14,853 nt of DNA from a bacterium (GTDB lineage: Bacteria; UBP14; UBA6098; B30-G16). Location of the stretch: positions 1-14,853 of the forward strand of contig JALTEE010000513.1 in assembly GCA_027007865.1 (NCBI GenBank), written 5' to 3'. Position 1 is the first letter of the stretch. Every line of letters begins with the position of its first letter. The notes under the pieces are model-generated. The model had not been told where the DNA came from and did not search any database. It worked only from the letters and a program-made list of their open reading frames with translations. The translations under genes were made by a program, and so were the position numbers. Of this stretch, positions 1 to 5,643 are shown piece after piece.

Positions 1-67
1 ATACATAGTTATTCTTGACATTATTAAAATTTAAATAATATTTTACATCAAATTCAAACATAATTAT

Positions 68-76
68 TGCTAAAAT
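68..76 (+). promoter_or_regulatory. possible extended -10 promoter for the left operon
   Basis: TGCTAAAAT matches the extended -10 pattern TGnTATAAT with one mismatch in the hexamer. No good -35 hexamer lies 16-18 bp upstream. A perfect TTGACA at 15-20 with a weak -10 (TATTTT at 39-44, 18-bp spacer) is an alternative. Either start would give a leader of more than 120 nt containing the palindromic repeat at 85-167. This is a pattern match only. Confidence 0.25.
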
Positions 77-84
77 AGTTAAAA

Positions 85-167
85 TGTCATTATCCGATTT
101 TCCCGTTATGATGACGGGACAAAAGTATTGATTTTAGCCGATTCCCCTGTCAAGCAGGGGAATAACA
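85..167. repeat. degenerate copy of the TGTCATTCCC-type palindromic element
   Basis: The stretch begins with TGTCAT and ends with GGGGAATAACA, resembling the ends of the better preserved 85-bp element at 3451-3535. It contains two hairpins: TCCCGT/ACGGGA (101-106 with 114-119) and ATTCCCCTG/CAGGGGAAT (141-149 with 155-163, loop TCAAG). The size (83 bp) and the two-hairpin layout match the other copy, but the sequence between is not conserved, so kinship is an inference. The rest of 1-221 is AT-rich with no coding signal. Confidence 0.5.
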
Positions 168-221
168 ATGAGTTTTTCCGTTTGCAGAAATAGTTAAATT
201 TAACCTAATAGGAGGTGAACG

Positions 222-515
222 ATGGCTGACCACGGTGGAGTGGATACTTTCATTGCGGGATTTTTAATCGGTGGAGTTATCGGAGTGGGAGCGGCGTTGC
301 TTTTGGCTCCCGTTTCGGGAAGGGAAGCACGGGAATATTTGCTTAAACAAGCGAATAGTGCTATGGATAGTGGTAAAGATGAATTCGATAGGCTCAGAGA
401 ACTGGTTCGTGAAGAAATTACTCGTGTCGGCGAAAGTGGCAAAAACGCTGTGCGTGCCGGTGTGGAAACATACAAGCAGCACGGTTCGGAAGCGGTTTCC
501 GAGGAGGCTGAATAA
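222..515 (+). CDS. YtxH-like small membrane-anchored protein
   Basis: A 97-residue protein with one N-terminal hydrophobic, glycine-rich segment (about residues 9-30, ending LLLAPVSGRE), followed by a charged amphipathic helical region to the end. A Gly/Ala-rich transmembrane segment followed by LLLAPxSGxExRE is the hallmark of the YtxH family (Pfam YtxH, 'gas vesicle protein-like'), known in Bacillus as general-stress proteins of unclear biochemical role. The start is fixed by a strong ribosome binding site, AGGAGGTG at 210-217. Its stop overlaps the start of the next gene (TAATG), so the two are probably translationally coupled. Together they resemble the ytxH/ytxG pair of Firmicutes in swapped order. 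It is likely an inner-membrane protein with a cytoplasmic helical tail. The family call is good; the function is unknown. Confidence 0.85.
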   Translation: MADHGGVDTFIAGFLIGGVIGVGAALLLAPVSGREAREYLLKQANSAMDSGKDEFDRLRELVREEITRVGESGKNAVRAGVETYKQHGSEAVSEEAE

Positions 516-901
516 TGACTCCAGCAGTATTGACTGCACTCGCGCTGTGGGCTGTCGTGCTTACACTCGTTGTAATCGCTGTTTTTATCGTGAAATTGCT
601 GCTCCGATTTGAAAGGGCGGCAAGCCACTTCGATTTCACGCTTTCGCAACTCGATAGAATTATGCCGCTGTTATCGGAACAATCTCAGAAAACGCTGCAA
701 TCCCTCGAACTTACATCTGGACAGGCGAGAAAGTTGATGACGGATATCGAGAAACCGATTAAGCAGGTTTCATCTCCATCCGGTGCGGCAAAAACTTTCC
801 TATCGCCAGAAGTTATTACAGCAATTATCGGTCTCTTAAAAGGATTCAATTTTTTCAAAAGAACCTTCGCTGGTAAGGGACAAGCGGGCAGACAAGCATA
901 G
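515..901 (+). CDS. YtxG/DUF948-like membrane protein
   Basis: A 128-residue protein with one strong N-terminal transmembrane helix (about residues 5-29), then a helical, probably coiled-coil segment (about 30-85) and a short hydrophobic stretch near residues 97-111 before a basic tail. This layout, and its position directly coupled to a YtxH-like gene, fits the DUF948 (YtxG) family. The similarity is architectural rather than motif-based. The start codon overlaps the preceding stop, with GAGGAGG at 501-507 as ribosome binding site. The stop lies 7 bases before the ddl start. In Bacillus ytxG, ytxH and ytxJ form a SigB/SigH stress operon; whether that role transfers here is unknown. It could also be an unrelated small bitopic protein. 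Confidence 0.65.
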   Translation: MTPAVLTALALWAVVLTLVVIAVFIVKLLLRFERAASHFDFTLSQLDRIMPLLSEQSQKTLQSLELTSGQARKLMTDIEKPIKQVSSPSGAAKTFLSPEVITAIIGLLKGFNFFKRTFAGKGQAGRQA

Positions 902-908
902 GTGAGAA

Positions 909-1847
909 ATGGATATAGGAGTTCTATATGGCGGAACATCCGCAGAAGTAGAAGTATCACGGAAAAGCGGAAAGGCGATTGCTGATGGATTGCGCAAAAT
1001 GTCCAATTCCGTCACAGAACTGGAATGGACAGAACAGCGGGCTATTGCAGACATCGAGGTTTTGAAGAAATTCGATGTGATTTTCATCGGCTATCACGGC
1101 GGCGCTGGCGAAGACGGACATATTCAAGCAGTGCTTGAACTCGCAAAAATCCCTTTCACCGGTTCCGGTTCTGTGTCGTCTGCGCTGGGAATGAATAAAA
1201 TTCTATCGAAAATAATATTCGATAGAGCCGCTATCCCTAATGCAAAATGGTGCGTTTTGGAAAAATCCGATTCTAAAAATGCTCGATATGAGTATCTGAA
1301 TTATCTCAAAACATATAAACTCGATTTTCCCGTTGTGATAAAGCCTGCCAACCAGGGCTCGACTGTCGGTATCACGATTGCAAAATCGGAAGAGGACTTT
1401 TTCGCTGGCGTAAAAACCGCGTTCGAATTTGGCAAGTTCGCATTAGTCGAGCGATATATTCCGGGTCGTGAAGTTACTGTTGCCATACTCGGCGATGAAC
1501 CGATGCCTGTTGTAGAAATCATTCCCGAAGGCGGATTTTACGATTATGAACATAAATATACGAGTGGCAAAAGTAAGTATGTTTGTCCTGCGAAAATTTC
1601 TGATTCTGTTGCGAAAAAATTGCAGGATGCAGCGATACAAGCATATAAAGCGCTTGGATGCAGACATTATGCCCGTGCAGATTTCCGATTGTCGCCGGAT
1701 AACGAAATATTCTGCCTCGAAGTCAACACGCTTCCGGGAATGACAGACCTTTCTCTTGTGCCGATGGCGGCGAGAGAATATGGAATCGAATTTCCAGAAC
1801 TTGTTCATAGGATTGCAGATATGGCAAAAACAAACAAAGGAGGATAA
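909..1847 (+). CDS. ddl: D-alanine--D-alanine ligase
   Basis: ATP-grasp ligase (312 residues, usual family length) that joins two D-alanines in the cytoplasm for the peptidoglycan stem peptide. The N-terminal domain has VLYGGTSAEVEVS (residues 5-17; E13 aligns with the substrate-binding Glu of E. coli DdlB) and HGGAGEDGHIQAVLE (63-77), followed by FTGSGSVSSALGMNK (83-97). The ATP-grasp core shows VIKPANQGSTVGI (143-155), the mobile loop FYDYEHKYTSG (210-220), and the catalytic and metal-site residues R256, D258, E271 and N273 in the ARAD and LEVNTLPGMT motifs. All key residues appear present. The start is supported by AGGTGA at 900-905 and by alignment of the first strand. It sits inside the operon, 2 bases before ssb. 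Confidence 0.97.
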   Translation: MDIGVLYGGTSAEVEVSRKSGKAIADGLRKMSNSVTELEWTEQRAIADIEVLKKFDVIFIGYHGGAGEDGHIQAVLELAKIPFTGSGSVSSALGMNKILSKIIFDRAAIPNAKWCVLEKSDSKNARYEYLNYLKTYKLDFPVVIKPANQGSTVGITIAKSEEDFFAGVKTAFEFGKFALVERYIPGREVTVAILGDEPMPVVEIIPEGGFYDYEHKYTSGKSKYVCPAKISDSVAKKLQDAAIQAYKALGCRHYARADFRLSPDNEIFCLEVNTLPGMTDLSLVPMAAREYGIEFPELVHRIADMAKTNKGG

Positions 1848-1849
1848 CG

Positions 1850-2290
1850 ATGTTTAACAAAGCTATCTTAATCGGCAGACTCGGAAGAGATACCGAACCT
1901 CGCTATATGGCCGATGGTAAAAGAGGCGTTCTTAATTTCAGCATCGCTACGAGCAATAGATGGCAGGACAGGGATGGAAATTGGCAGGAAACGACTCAAT
2001 GGCATAACATCGTATATTGGTCGAAAAATCCTGGACCGATTTCTGAACGCTTGAAAAAAGGTGCCCTGGTAATGGTCGAAGGTGAAATCAGGTATCGTAA
2101 ATGGGAGGACAAAGATGGGAAGGTGCACGATATAACGGAAATAAATGCGCGCCGAGTTCTCACTCTCGAAAAAAGAGATAGGGTAGAATCTGCCGCTGGA
2201 AATAGAGAAGAAGAAATACCAAATGCCGCTCAACAGGAAAGTGGTTCACCTCAAACACCATCGGAAACGGAAGACGACTTGCCATTCTAA
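1850..2290 (+). CDS. ssb: single-stranded DNA-binding protein
   Basis: A 146-residue SSB that coats single-stranded DNA during replication, repair and recombination. Residues 1-105 form the OB-fold: the opening MFNKAILIGRLGRDTEPRY, then FSIATSNRW and the WHNIVYW segment are typical. Residues about 110-140 are a polar, Glu/Gln/Ser/Pro-rich linker, and the protein ends in the acidic tip EDDLPF, which recruits partner proteins in bacterial SSBs. The ribosome binding site AAAGGAGG overlaps the end of ddl (about 1837-1844). It is followed 15 bases later by rnpA. The family is certain. Whether it is the only SSB of the genome cannot be told from this window. Confidence 0.97.
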   Translation: MFNKAILIGRLGRDTEPRYMADGKRGVLNFSIATSNRWQDRDGNWQETTQWHNIVYWSKNPGPISERLKKGALVMVEGEIRYRKWEDKDGKVHDITEINARRVLTLEKRDRVESAAGNREEEIPNAAQQESGSPQTPSETEDDLPF

Positions 2291-2305
2291 ATTATGGGGA
2301 ATTGA

Positions 2306-2650
2306 ATGAAACTTCCCGCCGTTAAAATGAGGAATGAGATATTGACGCTCATCAGAGAAGGTTGCTGTGCCAGCGGGGATTTTTTAAAAATTCGATACAG
2401 TACTGCGGAAACGGATGGAAAAAAATTCTTGATTTCTATATCGCGACGATGCGGGAATGCTGTGAGCAGAAATAGAATTCGCAGGATAATTAGAGAATGG
2501 TGTCGAAAGAGATATGATTACTTTTCACCCGGTAGAAATTGGATGATTACCGTGCTGCCATCGGTTAAAAATCTTTCCGCAAAAAAATTATCACCTGTAT
2601 TGCGAACGGAATTACAACAACTTTTTGAAAAATGTGGAGAAAAATTTTAA
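2306..2650 (+). CDS. rnpA: ribonuclease P protein component
   Basis: A 114-residue basic protein that assists the RNase P RNA in removing 5' leaders from tRNA precursors. The diagnostic region is LISISRRCGNAVSRNRIRR (residues 42-60), containing the RNR signature (N56 flanked by R55 and R57), followed by IIREWCRKRY (61-70). The N-terminal half (GDFLKIRYS) matches the family's first strands, and the length is typical. The ribosome binding site is a modest GGGGA at 2296-2300, five bases before ATG. The usual partner rpmH is not upstream: the gene before it is ssb, and rpe follows after 9 bases. Divergence from textbook RnpA is moderate, but the central motif is clear. Confidence 0.9.
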   Translation: MKLPAVKMRNEILTLIREGCCASGDFLKIRYSTAETDGKKFLISISRRCGNAVSRNRIRRIIREWCRKRYDYFSPGRNWMITVLPSVKNLSAKKLSPVLRTELQQLFEKCGEKF

Positions 2651-2659
2651 AATTGAATT

Positions 2660-3358
2660 ATGCACTCGAAAATCGATATTAGCGATTTATTAGCAAAATC
2701 GAATGGATGTATTTTTGCGCCGTCGCTGCTTTCTGCGGATTTTTCGCATCTCGCCGACGAAATCACAGCAGCGCAAAATGCAGGCGCAGACATAATTCAC
2801 CTCGATATTATGGATGGCAATTTCGTTCCGAATATCACATTCGGACCGCCTGTGGTGAAATCGATTATAGAAAAAACATCGCTCACGATGGATGCCCATC
2901 TTATGATTGTCGACCCGATAAAATATGGCAAAATATTTGCCCAGCTCGGTGTGGATATCATAACTGCGCATATAGAAGTGCTTAAAAACGAGGTCGATTG
3001 GAAAAAATTCAAAAGTGAAATCGACGCAATTGCGGGAATAGCGATAAATCCGCCAACCAAACTCCACGATGTCGAGAAAATCGTCGAAATGTTCGAGATG
3101 ATTTTAATCATGAGTGTAAATCCTGGTTTTTCAGGGCAAAAGTTCATTCCCGATGTGCTGCACAAAATAGAAAAAGTTGCCGATTATGCAGAAAAGGCGA
3201 AAATAAAGAGAATAATCGCTGTCGATGGCGGTATTAACAGAGAGACATCGAAACTTGTGAGAAATGCCGGTGCAAATTTTATCGTTGCGGGAAACGCCTT
3301 TTTCAAAACGGATAATTATGCCGAAGCGGTGAAAGGACTTTGCAAGCGTTTCGCTTGA
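2660..3358 (+). CDS. rpe: ribulose-phosphate 3-epimerase
   Basis: A TIM-barrel enzyme interconverting ribulose 5-phosphate and xylulose 5-phosphate in the pentose phosphate pathway (cytoplasm). Visible motifs are APSLLSADF (20-28), HLDIMDGNFVPNITFGP (47-63, with metal/catalytic H47 and D49), DAHLMI (78-83, H80), MSVNPGFSGQKF (151-162, phosphate/substrate loop) and VDGGIN (188-193, catalytic D189). All are intact. The 232-residue length exceeds the usual ~220 because of about 17 extra residues before the first strand. No alternative in-frame ATG, GTG or TTG start exists nearer the conserved core. No convincing ribosome binding site precedes ATG 2660, so expression may rely on coupling to rnpA. 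The last codons and stop form a small hairpin (CAAGCG/CGCTTG, 3343-3357). Confidence 0.96.
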   Translation: MHSKIDISDLLAKSNGCIFAPSLLSADFSHLADEITAAQNAGADIIHLDIMDGNFVPNITFGPPVVKSIIEKTSLTMDAHLMIVDPIKYGKIFAQLGVDIITAHIEVLKNEVDWKKFKSEIDAIAGIAINPPTKLHDVEKIVEMFEMILIMSVNPGFSGQKFIPDVLHKIEKVADYAEKAKIKRIIAVDGGINRETSKLVRNAGANFIVAGNAFFKTDNYAEAVKGLCKRFA

Positions 3359-3395
3359 CACCTTTCGGGTGATTCAGCGCTTCGCCGTGCATCGA

Positions 3396-3434
3396 GGTCG
3401 CTTAAATTGTTAGTATCCCGCTGTAGCGGGATTT
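3396..3434. repeat. 39-nt direct repeat with hairpin, copy 1
   Basis: The segment contains GTTAGTATCCCGCTGTAGCG and forms a perfect 7-bp stem ATCCCGC/GCGGGAT with loop TGTA (3415-3432), followed by TT. It matches 3576-3614 over 39 nt with two differences (C/T at the sixth base, T/C at the thirteenth), offset by exactly 180 bp. It could act as a weak transcript-end structure after rpe, or simply be a dispersed intergenic repeat. Confidence 0.75.
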
Positions 3435-3450
3435 GAAAATAAATAACCGA

Positions 3451-3535
3451 TGTCATTCCCGTGAAAACGGGAATCCAGAAGCGTTGGGACAAGAATTTTC
3501 GTATCACTGGATTCCCAATCGAGTTGGGAATGACA
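3451..3535. repeat. 85-bp palindromic intergenic element (dRS3-like units)
   Basis: The outer ends are inverted: TGTCATTCCC (3451-3460) and GGGAATGACA (3526-3535). The inner arms are also inverted: GGGAATCCAG (3469-3478) and CTGGATTCCC (3507-3516). Each half is itself a hairpin: ATTCCCGT/ACGGGAAT (3455-3474, loop GAAA) and ATTCCCAA/TTGGGAAT (3511-3531, 5-nt loop). The left unit fits ATTCCC-N8-GGGAAT, the pattern of the Neisseria dRS3 repeat; similar palindromes are known from other bacteria. It has no coding capacity and is possibly MITE-like. Confidence 0.8.
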
Positions 3536-3575
3536 AGTGTATTATACCTTCGGCGTTCTTGAAGTTGCTCTTGGC

Positions 3576-3614
3576 GGTCGTTTAAATCGTTAGTATCCCG
3601 CTGTAGCGGGATTT
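3576..3614. repeat. 39-nt direct repeat with hairpin, copy 2
   Basis: Second copy of the repeat at 3396-3434, including the identical ATCCCGC-TGTA-GCGGGAT stem-loop (3595-3612), here followed by TTT. It ends about 45 bases before the SPFH ribosome binding site, so the hairpin could lie in or just upstream of that gene's leader. Confidence 0.75.
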
Positions 3615-3667
3615 TGCGGATGTGGAATTTTGAACTTTAAACTCGAAACTTTTAATTGGAGGTTATT

Positions 3668-4513
3668 ATGCGAGCAAAATCGACAGGATGTCTTGTTCTT
3701 ATCGTAATCGCGGTGATTTTTGTATTTATATTTTTAAACCCTATCGTGATAGTTCCGCCTGGATATGTCGGCGTAAAAGTTCTCTTTGGCAAAGTCTATC
3801 CCACCATATTGCGGAATGGATTACACTTTGTAAATCCGTTGATGAGTGTCGAAAAAATGGACATTCGTCTTCAGGCATACACGATGTCGGTTTCGCCTGA
3901 GGAGGGAGAACAAATGGGCGACGATGCAATCGATGCGTTGACATCGGAGGGATTAAAGGTGAAACTCGATTTGACAGCTTGGTATAGACTCATTCCTGAA
4001 GACGCTCCGGAAGTATATAAAACGATAGGGCAGGATTATGTCGATAAAGTTATAAGACCACTTCTTAGAACCGCTATCAGAGATATGGCGGTGAAATATA
4101 CAGCGGAAAATATCTATTCCACAAAGCGCGATGAGTTTGTCCAGAAAATAATGGACCACGCCAAAGAACTTGCGAAAAATAAAGGTGTTGAAATCGACAA
4201 AATATTGCTGAGAAATGTAAAACTGCCTAAGGAAATCGAGGATGCAATAAACGATAAAATTGCTGCAGACCAACAGGCTCAAAGAATGAAATTTGTTCTC
4301 GAAAAAGAGAAATCTGAAAAGGATAGAAAGATTATCGAAGCAGAAGGAATTCGAGAAGCAAATCAGATTATATCACAAGGACTTACACCTAATTACTTAA
4401 GGTGGTATCGTATAGAAATGATGAAACAACTTGTGAATTCGCCGAATAATATGATAATGGTAATACCAGAAGACCTAAAATCGCTTCCTATGGTAATGCC
4501 AACGGGGAAGTAA
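3668..4513 (+). CDS. SPFH/band 7 (prohibitin-like) membrane protein
   Basis: A 281-residue membrane scaffold protein of the stomatin/prohibitin/flotillin/HflKC superfamily. It has one N-terminal transmembrane helix (about residues 8-28), then the SPFH domain beginning IVPPGYVGVKVLFGKV, with GLHFVNPL and later the VIRPLLRTAIRDMAVKYTA segment. A charged coiled-coil helix follows (about 190-240, QQAQRMKFVLEKEKSEKDRK, then IIEAEGIREANQII), and a short C-terminal tail. Family members form large oligomers that organise membranes or modulate proteases such as FtsH; the exact partner here is unknown. ATG 3668 is preferred over an upstream in-frame TTG at 3656 because GGAGG (3658-3662) sits six bases before it. 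The gene appears monocistronic and ends at a bidirectional terminator. Confidence 0.92.
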   Translation: MRAKSTGCLVLIVIAVIFVFIFLNPIVIVPPGYVGVKVLFGKVYPTILRNGLHFVNPLMSVEKMDIRLQAYTMSVSPEEGEQMGDDAIDALTSEGLKVKLDLTAWYRLIPEDAPEVYKTIGQDYVDKVIRPLLRTAIRDMAVKYTAENIYSTKRDEFVQKIMDHAKELAKNKGVEIDKILLRNVKLPKEIEDAINDKIAADQQAQRMKFVLEKEKSEKDRKIIEAEGIREANQIISQGLTPNYLRWYRIEMMKQLVNSPNNMIMVIPEDLKSLPMVMPTGK

Positions 4514-4540
4514 AACTTATTTATATCAAACAGCGTCGAA

Positions 4541-4573
4541 GAGAAAACCCGTGTTAAATCGGGTTTTCTTTTT
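4541..4573. terminator. bidirectional intrinsic terminator between converging genes
   Basis: A perfect inverted repeat, AGAAAACCCG (4542-4551) and CGGGTTTTCT (4560-4569), has an 8-nt loop and is followed on the + strand by a T-run (4569-4573). On the - strand the same stem is trailed by TTTTCTCTTC-like sequence. The stop codon of the converging membrane-protein gene (4554-4556) lies in the loop. It ends the SPFH transcript and probably the - strand operon too. Confidence 0.85.
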
Positions 4574-5525
4574 CATTTACGATTTTCTTTTCTGCGCTAT
4601 TCCAAAATGCAAAAATTATCCCACCGAGTATTCCCGCCGCGACCGATATCCCGAACACGACAATCGAAACGAGGAATCCAGTGCTTTTCCCCGCACCGTA
4701 GATGCCGAAAAAGTATGCGAAACTCGCCTCTCTCACGCCGATGGCATTTAGCGATATGGGAATTAGACTTATTACCCATACCAGCGGCACAGTTGCGAAG
4801 TAGAATTGAATCGGCAGTTTAGCGCCTGCAAAATAGCCTGTAAGAGCAACGACGAGTATTATCGAACCTTGATATAGAACCGATGCGAAAAAGCCTGAAA
4901 TTAGCGTTTTCGGTTTCGAACGATAACTGCGAAGAACTCTCGCAAAGTGTTCTAATTTTCCCCCAAGTCTCCACGGCAACCAGCCAAAAAGTTTTTCGAT
5001 TATGCGCTCACTGGGAAGAAAAAGAAAAAGAAGAACCATTATCCACAATCCGATGTTGAGCAAAATCGATGCCCAAAAAACTTGCGGATTGAATGCAATA
5101 AATGGCAGTGCGATTAGTGAAAGAAATACTGTTGCGAGAATTCCGCTGACACGCTCAGCGATAATGCTGGAATACGCAGCATGCATATCGTCGAGTTCTT
5201 TTCCTGAAATGTATCCTCTAACAACATCGCCTCCGACGCCAGATGGCAAAAAATTGTTGAAAAAATATCCCACATAGTATAGTGCTACGAGCCGCCAGTA
5301 AGATATTTTGCCGAACGGTTTTATAAATATTTGCCATCGCCAGCCGCCGACGAGAACTGTCGCACAAAATGCGATTGCTACAACGGGCAGTGCCCAGAGC
5401 GGAAACCTTTTTAGACTGCCGATGAATTCTGCAAGGTCGATGCGAGTGATGATGAAATATATCAATGCTGCGCTGACCGCCGCTTTGAGCGATGTTAAAA
5501 TTATATTCTTGTTCTTTTTATTCAT
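4554..5525 (-). CDS. LPG-synthase-type (UPF0104) integral membrane protein, possible flippase
   Basis: A 323-residue polytopic protein with about eight hydrophobic helices. The motif YYVGYFFNNFLPSGVGGDVVRGY (about residues 83-105) is diagnostic of the lysylphosphatidylglycerol synthase transmembrane family (PF03706), found in the flippase half of MprF and in proteins tied to lipid or glycan export (AglD-like). The N-terminal KxxxxAxxxxLIYFIxxRID segment and the later NAIGVREASFAYFFG are also typical. There is no aminoacyl-transferase domain, so lipid lysylation alone is not expected; transport of a lipid or lipid-linked sugar is an inference. The last gene of the - strand run, it lies 118 bp after truA with no clear ribosome binding site. 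A strong hairpin sits ten bases upstream of its ATG. Confidence 0.88.
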   Translation of the reverse strand: MNKKNKNIILTSLKAAVSAALIYFIITRIDLAEFIGSLKRFPLWALPVVAIAFCATVLVGGWRWQIFIKPFGKISYWRLVALYYVGYFFNNFLPSGVGGDVVRGYISGKELDDMHAAYSSIIAERVSGILATVFLSLIALPFIAFNPQVFWASILLNIGLWIMVLLFLFLPSERIIEKLFGWLPWRLGGKLEHFARVLRSYRSKPKTLISGFFASVLYQGSIILVVALTGYFAGAKLPIQFYFATVPLVWVISLIPISLNAIGVREASFAYFFGIYGAGKSTGFLVSIVVFGISVAAGILGGIIFAFWNSAEKKIVNEKENPI

Positions 5526-5535
5526 ATTGTAATTT

Positions 5536-5590
5536 CACAGCGAGACGCTGTGATTATCAATTTATTTATTGATAGGTCGGGCGTCTCGCT
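5536..5590 (-). promoter_or_regulatory. nested alternative hairpins in the truA-membrane protein leader
   Basis: AGCGAGACGC (5539-5548) is perfectly complementary to GCGTCTCGCT (5581-5590), enclosing a second stem TATCAAT/ATTGATA (5555-5561 with 5568-5574). The left arm can instead form a local hairpin CACAGCG-AGA-CGCTGTG (5536-5552). The two states exclude each other. In the - strand transcript the local hairpin ends ten bases before the ATG of the membrane-protein gene, so it could affect initiation or termination. There is no T-run, so it is not a classical terminator. The function is inferred. Confidence 0.5.
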
Positions 5591-5643
5591 CAATAAAGTC
5601 GAAATTTATGTCGGATTTAATAATTTGCAATTTCAAACTATAT

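Larger units (their letters stand above)
3359..3667. other. gene-free, repeat-rich spacer between rpe and the SPFH gene
   Basis: No ORF with plausible coding features is seen on either strand. The spacer holds a small CACC/GGTG hairpin just after rpe, two copies of a 39-nt hairpin-containing repeat, and an 85-bp two-hairpin palindrome between them (described separately). The hairpins lack long T-tracts, so none is a convincing intrinsic terminator. The ribosome binding site of the next gene, GGAGG at 3658-3662, closes the region. A promoter for the SPFH gene presumably lies in 3610-3656, but no strong hexamer pair is visible. Confidence 0.7.

Noticed and set aside
200..649. Long reading frame on the - strand (149 codons) opposite the YtxH-like gene
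   Set aside because: It runs antisense to two well-supported genes, its product is low-complexity Ser/Pro/Thr-rich with no motif, and it has no sensible context.
3343..3371. Two small hairpins at the end of rpe as a terminator
   Set aside because: The stems are 4-6 bp with no following T-run, so an intrinsic terminator is not supported.
3396..3614. Possible CRISPR array from repeated palindromes
   Set aside because: There are only two copies of the 39-nt repeat, separated by 141 bp that contains another repeat; no regular spacers and no cas genes are present.
3656..3667. TTG start four codons upstream for the SPFH gene
   Set aside because: It would place the GGAGG ribosome binding site inside the coding region; ATG 3668 is correctly spaced from it.
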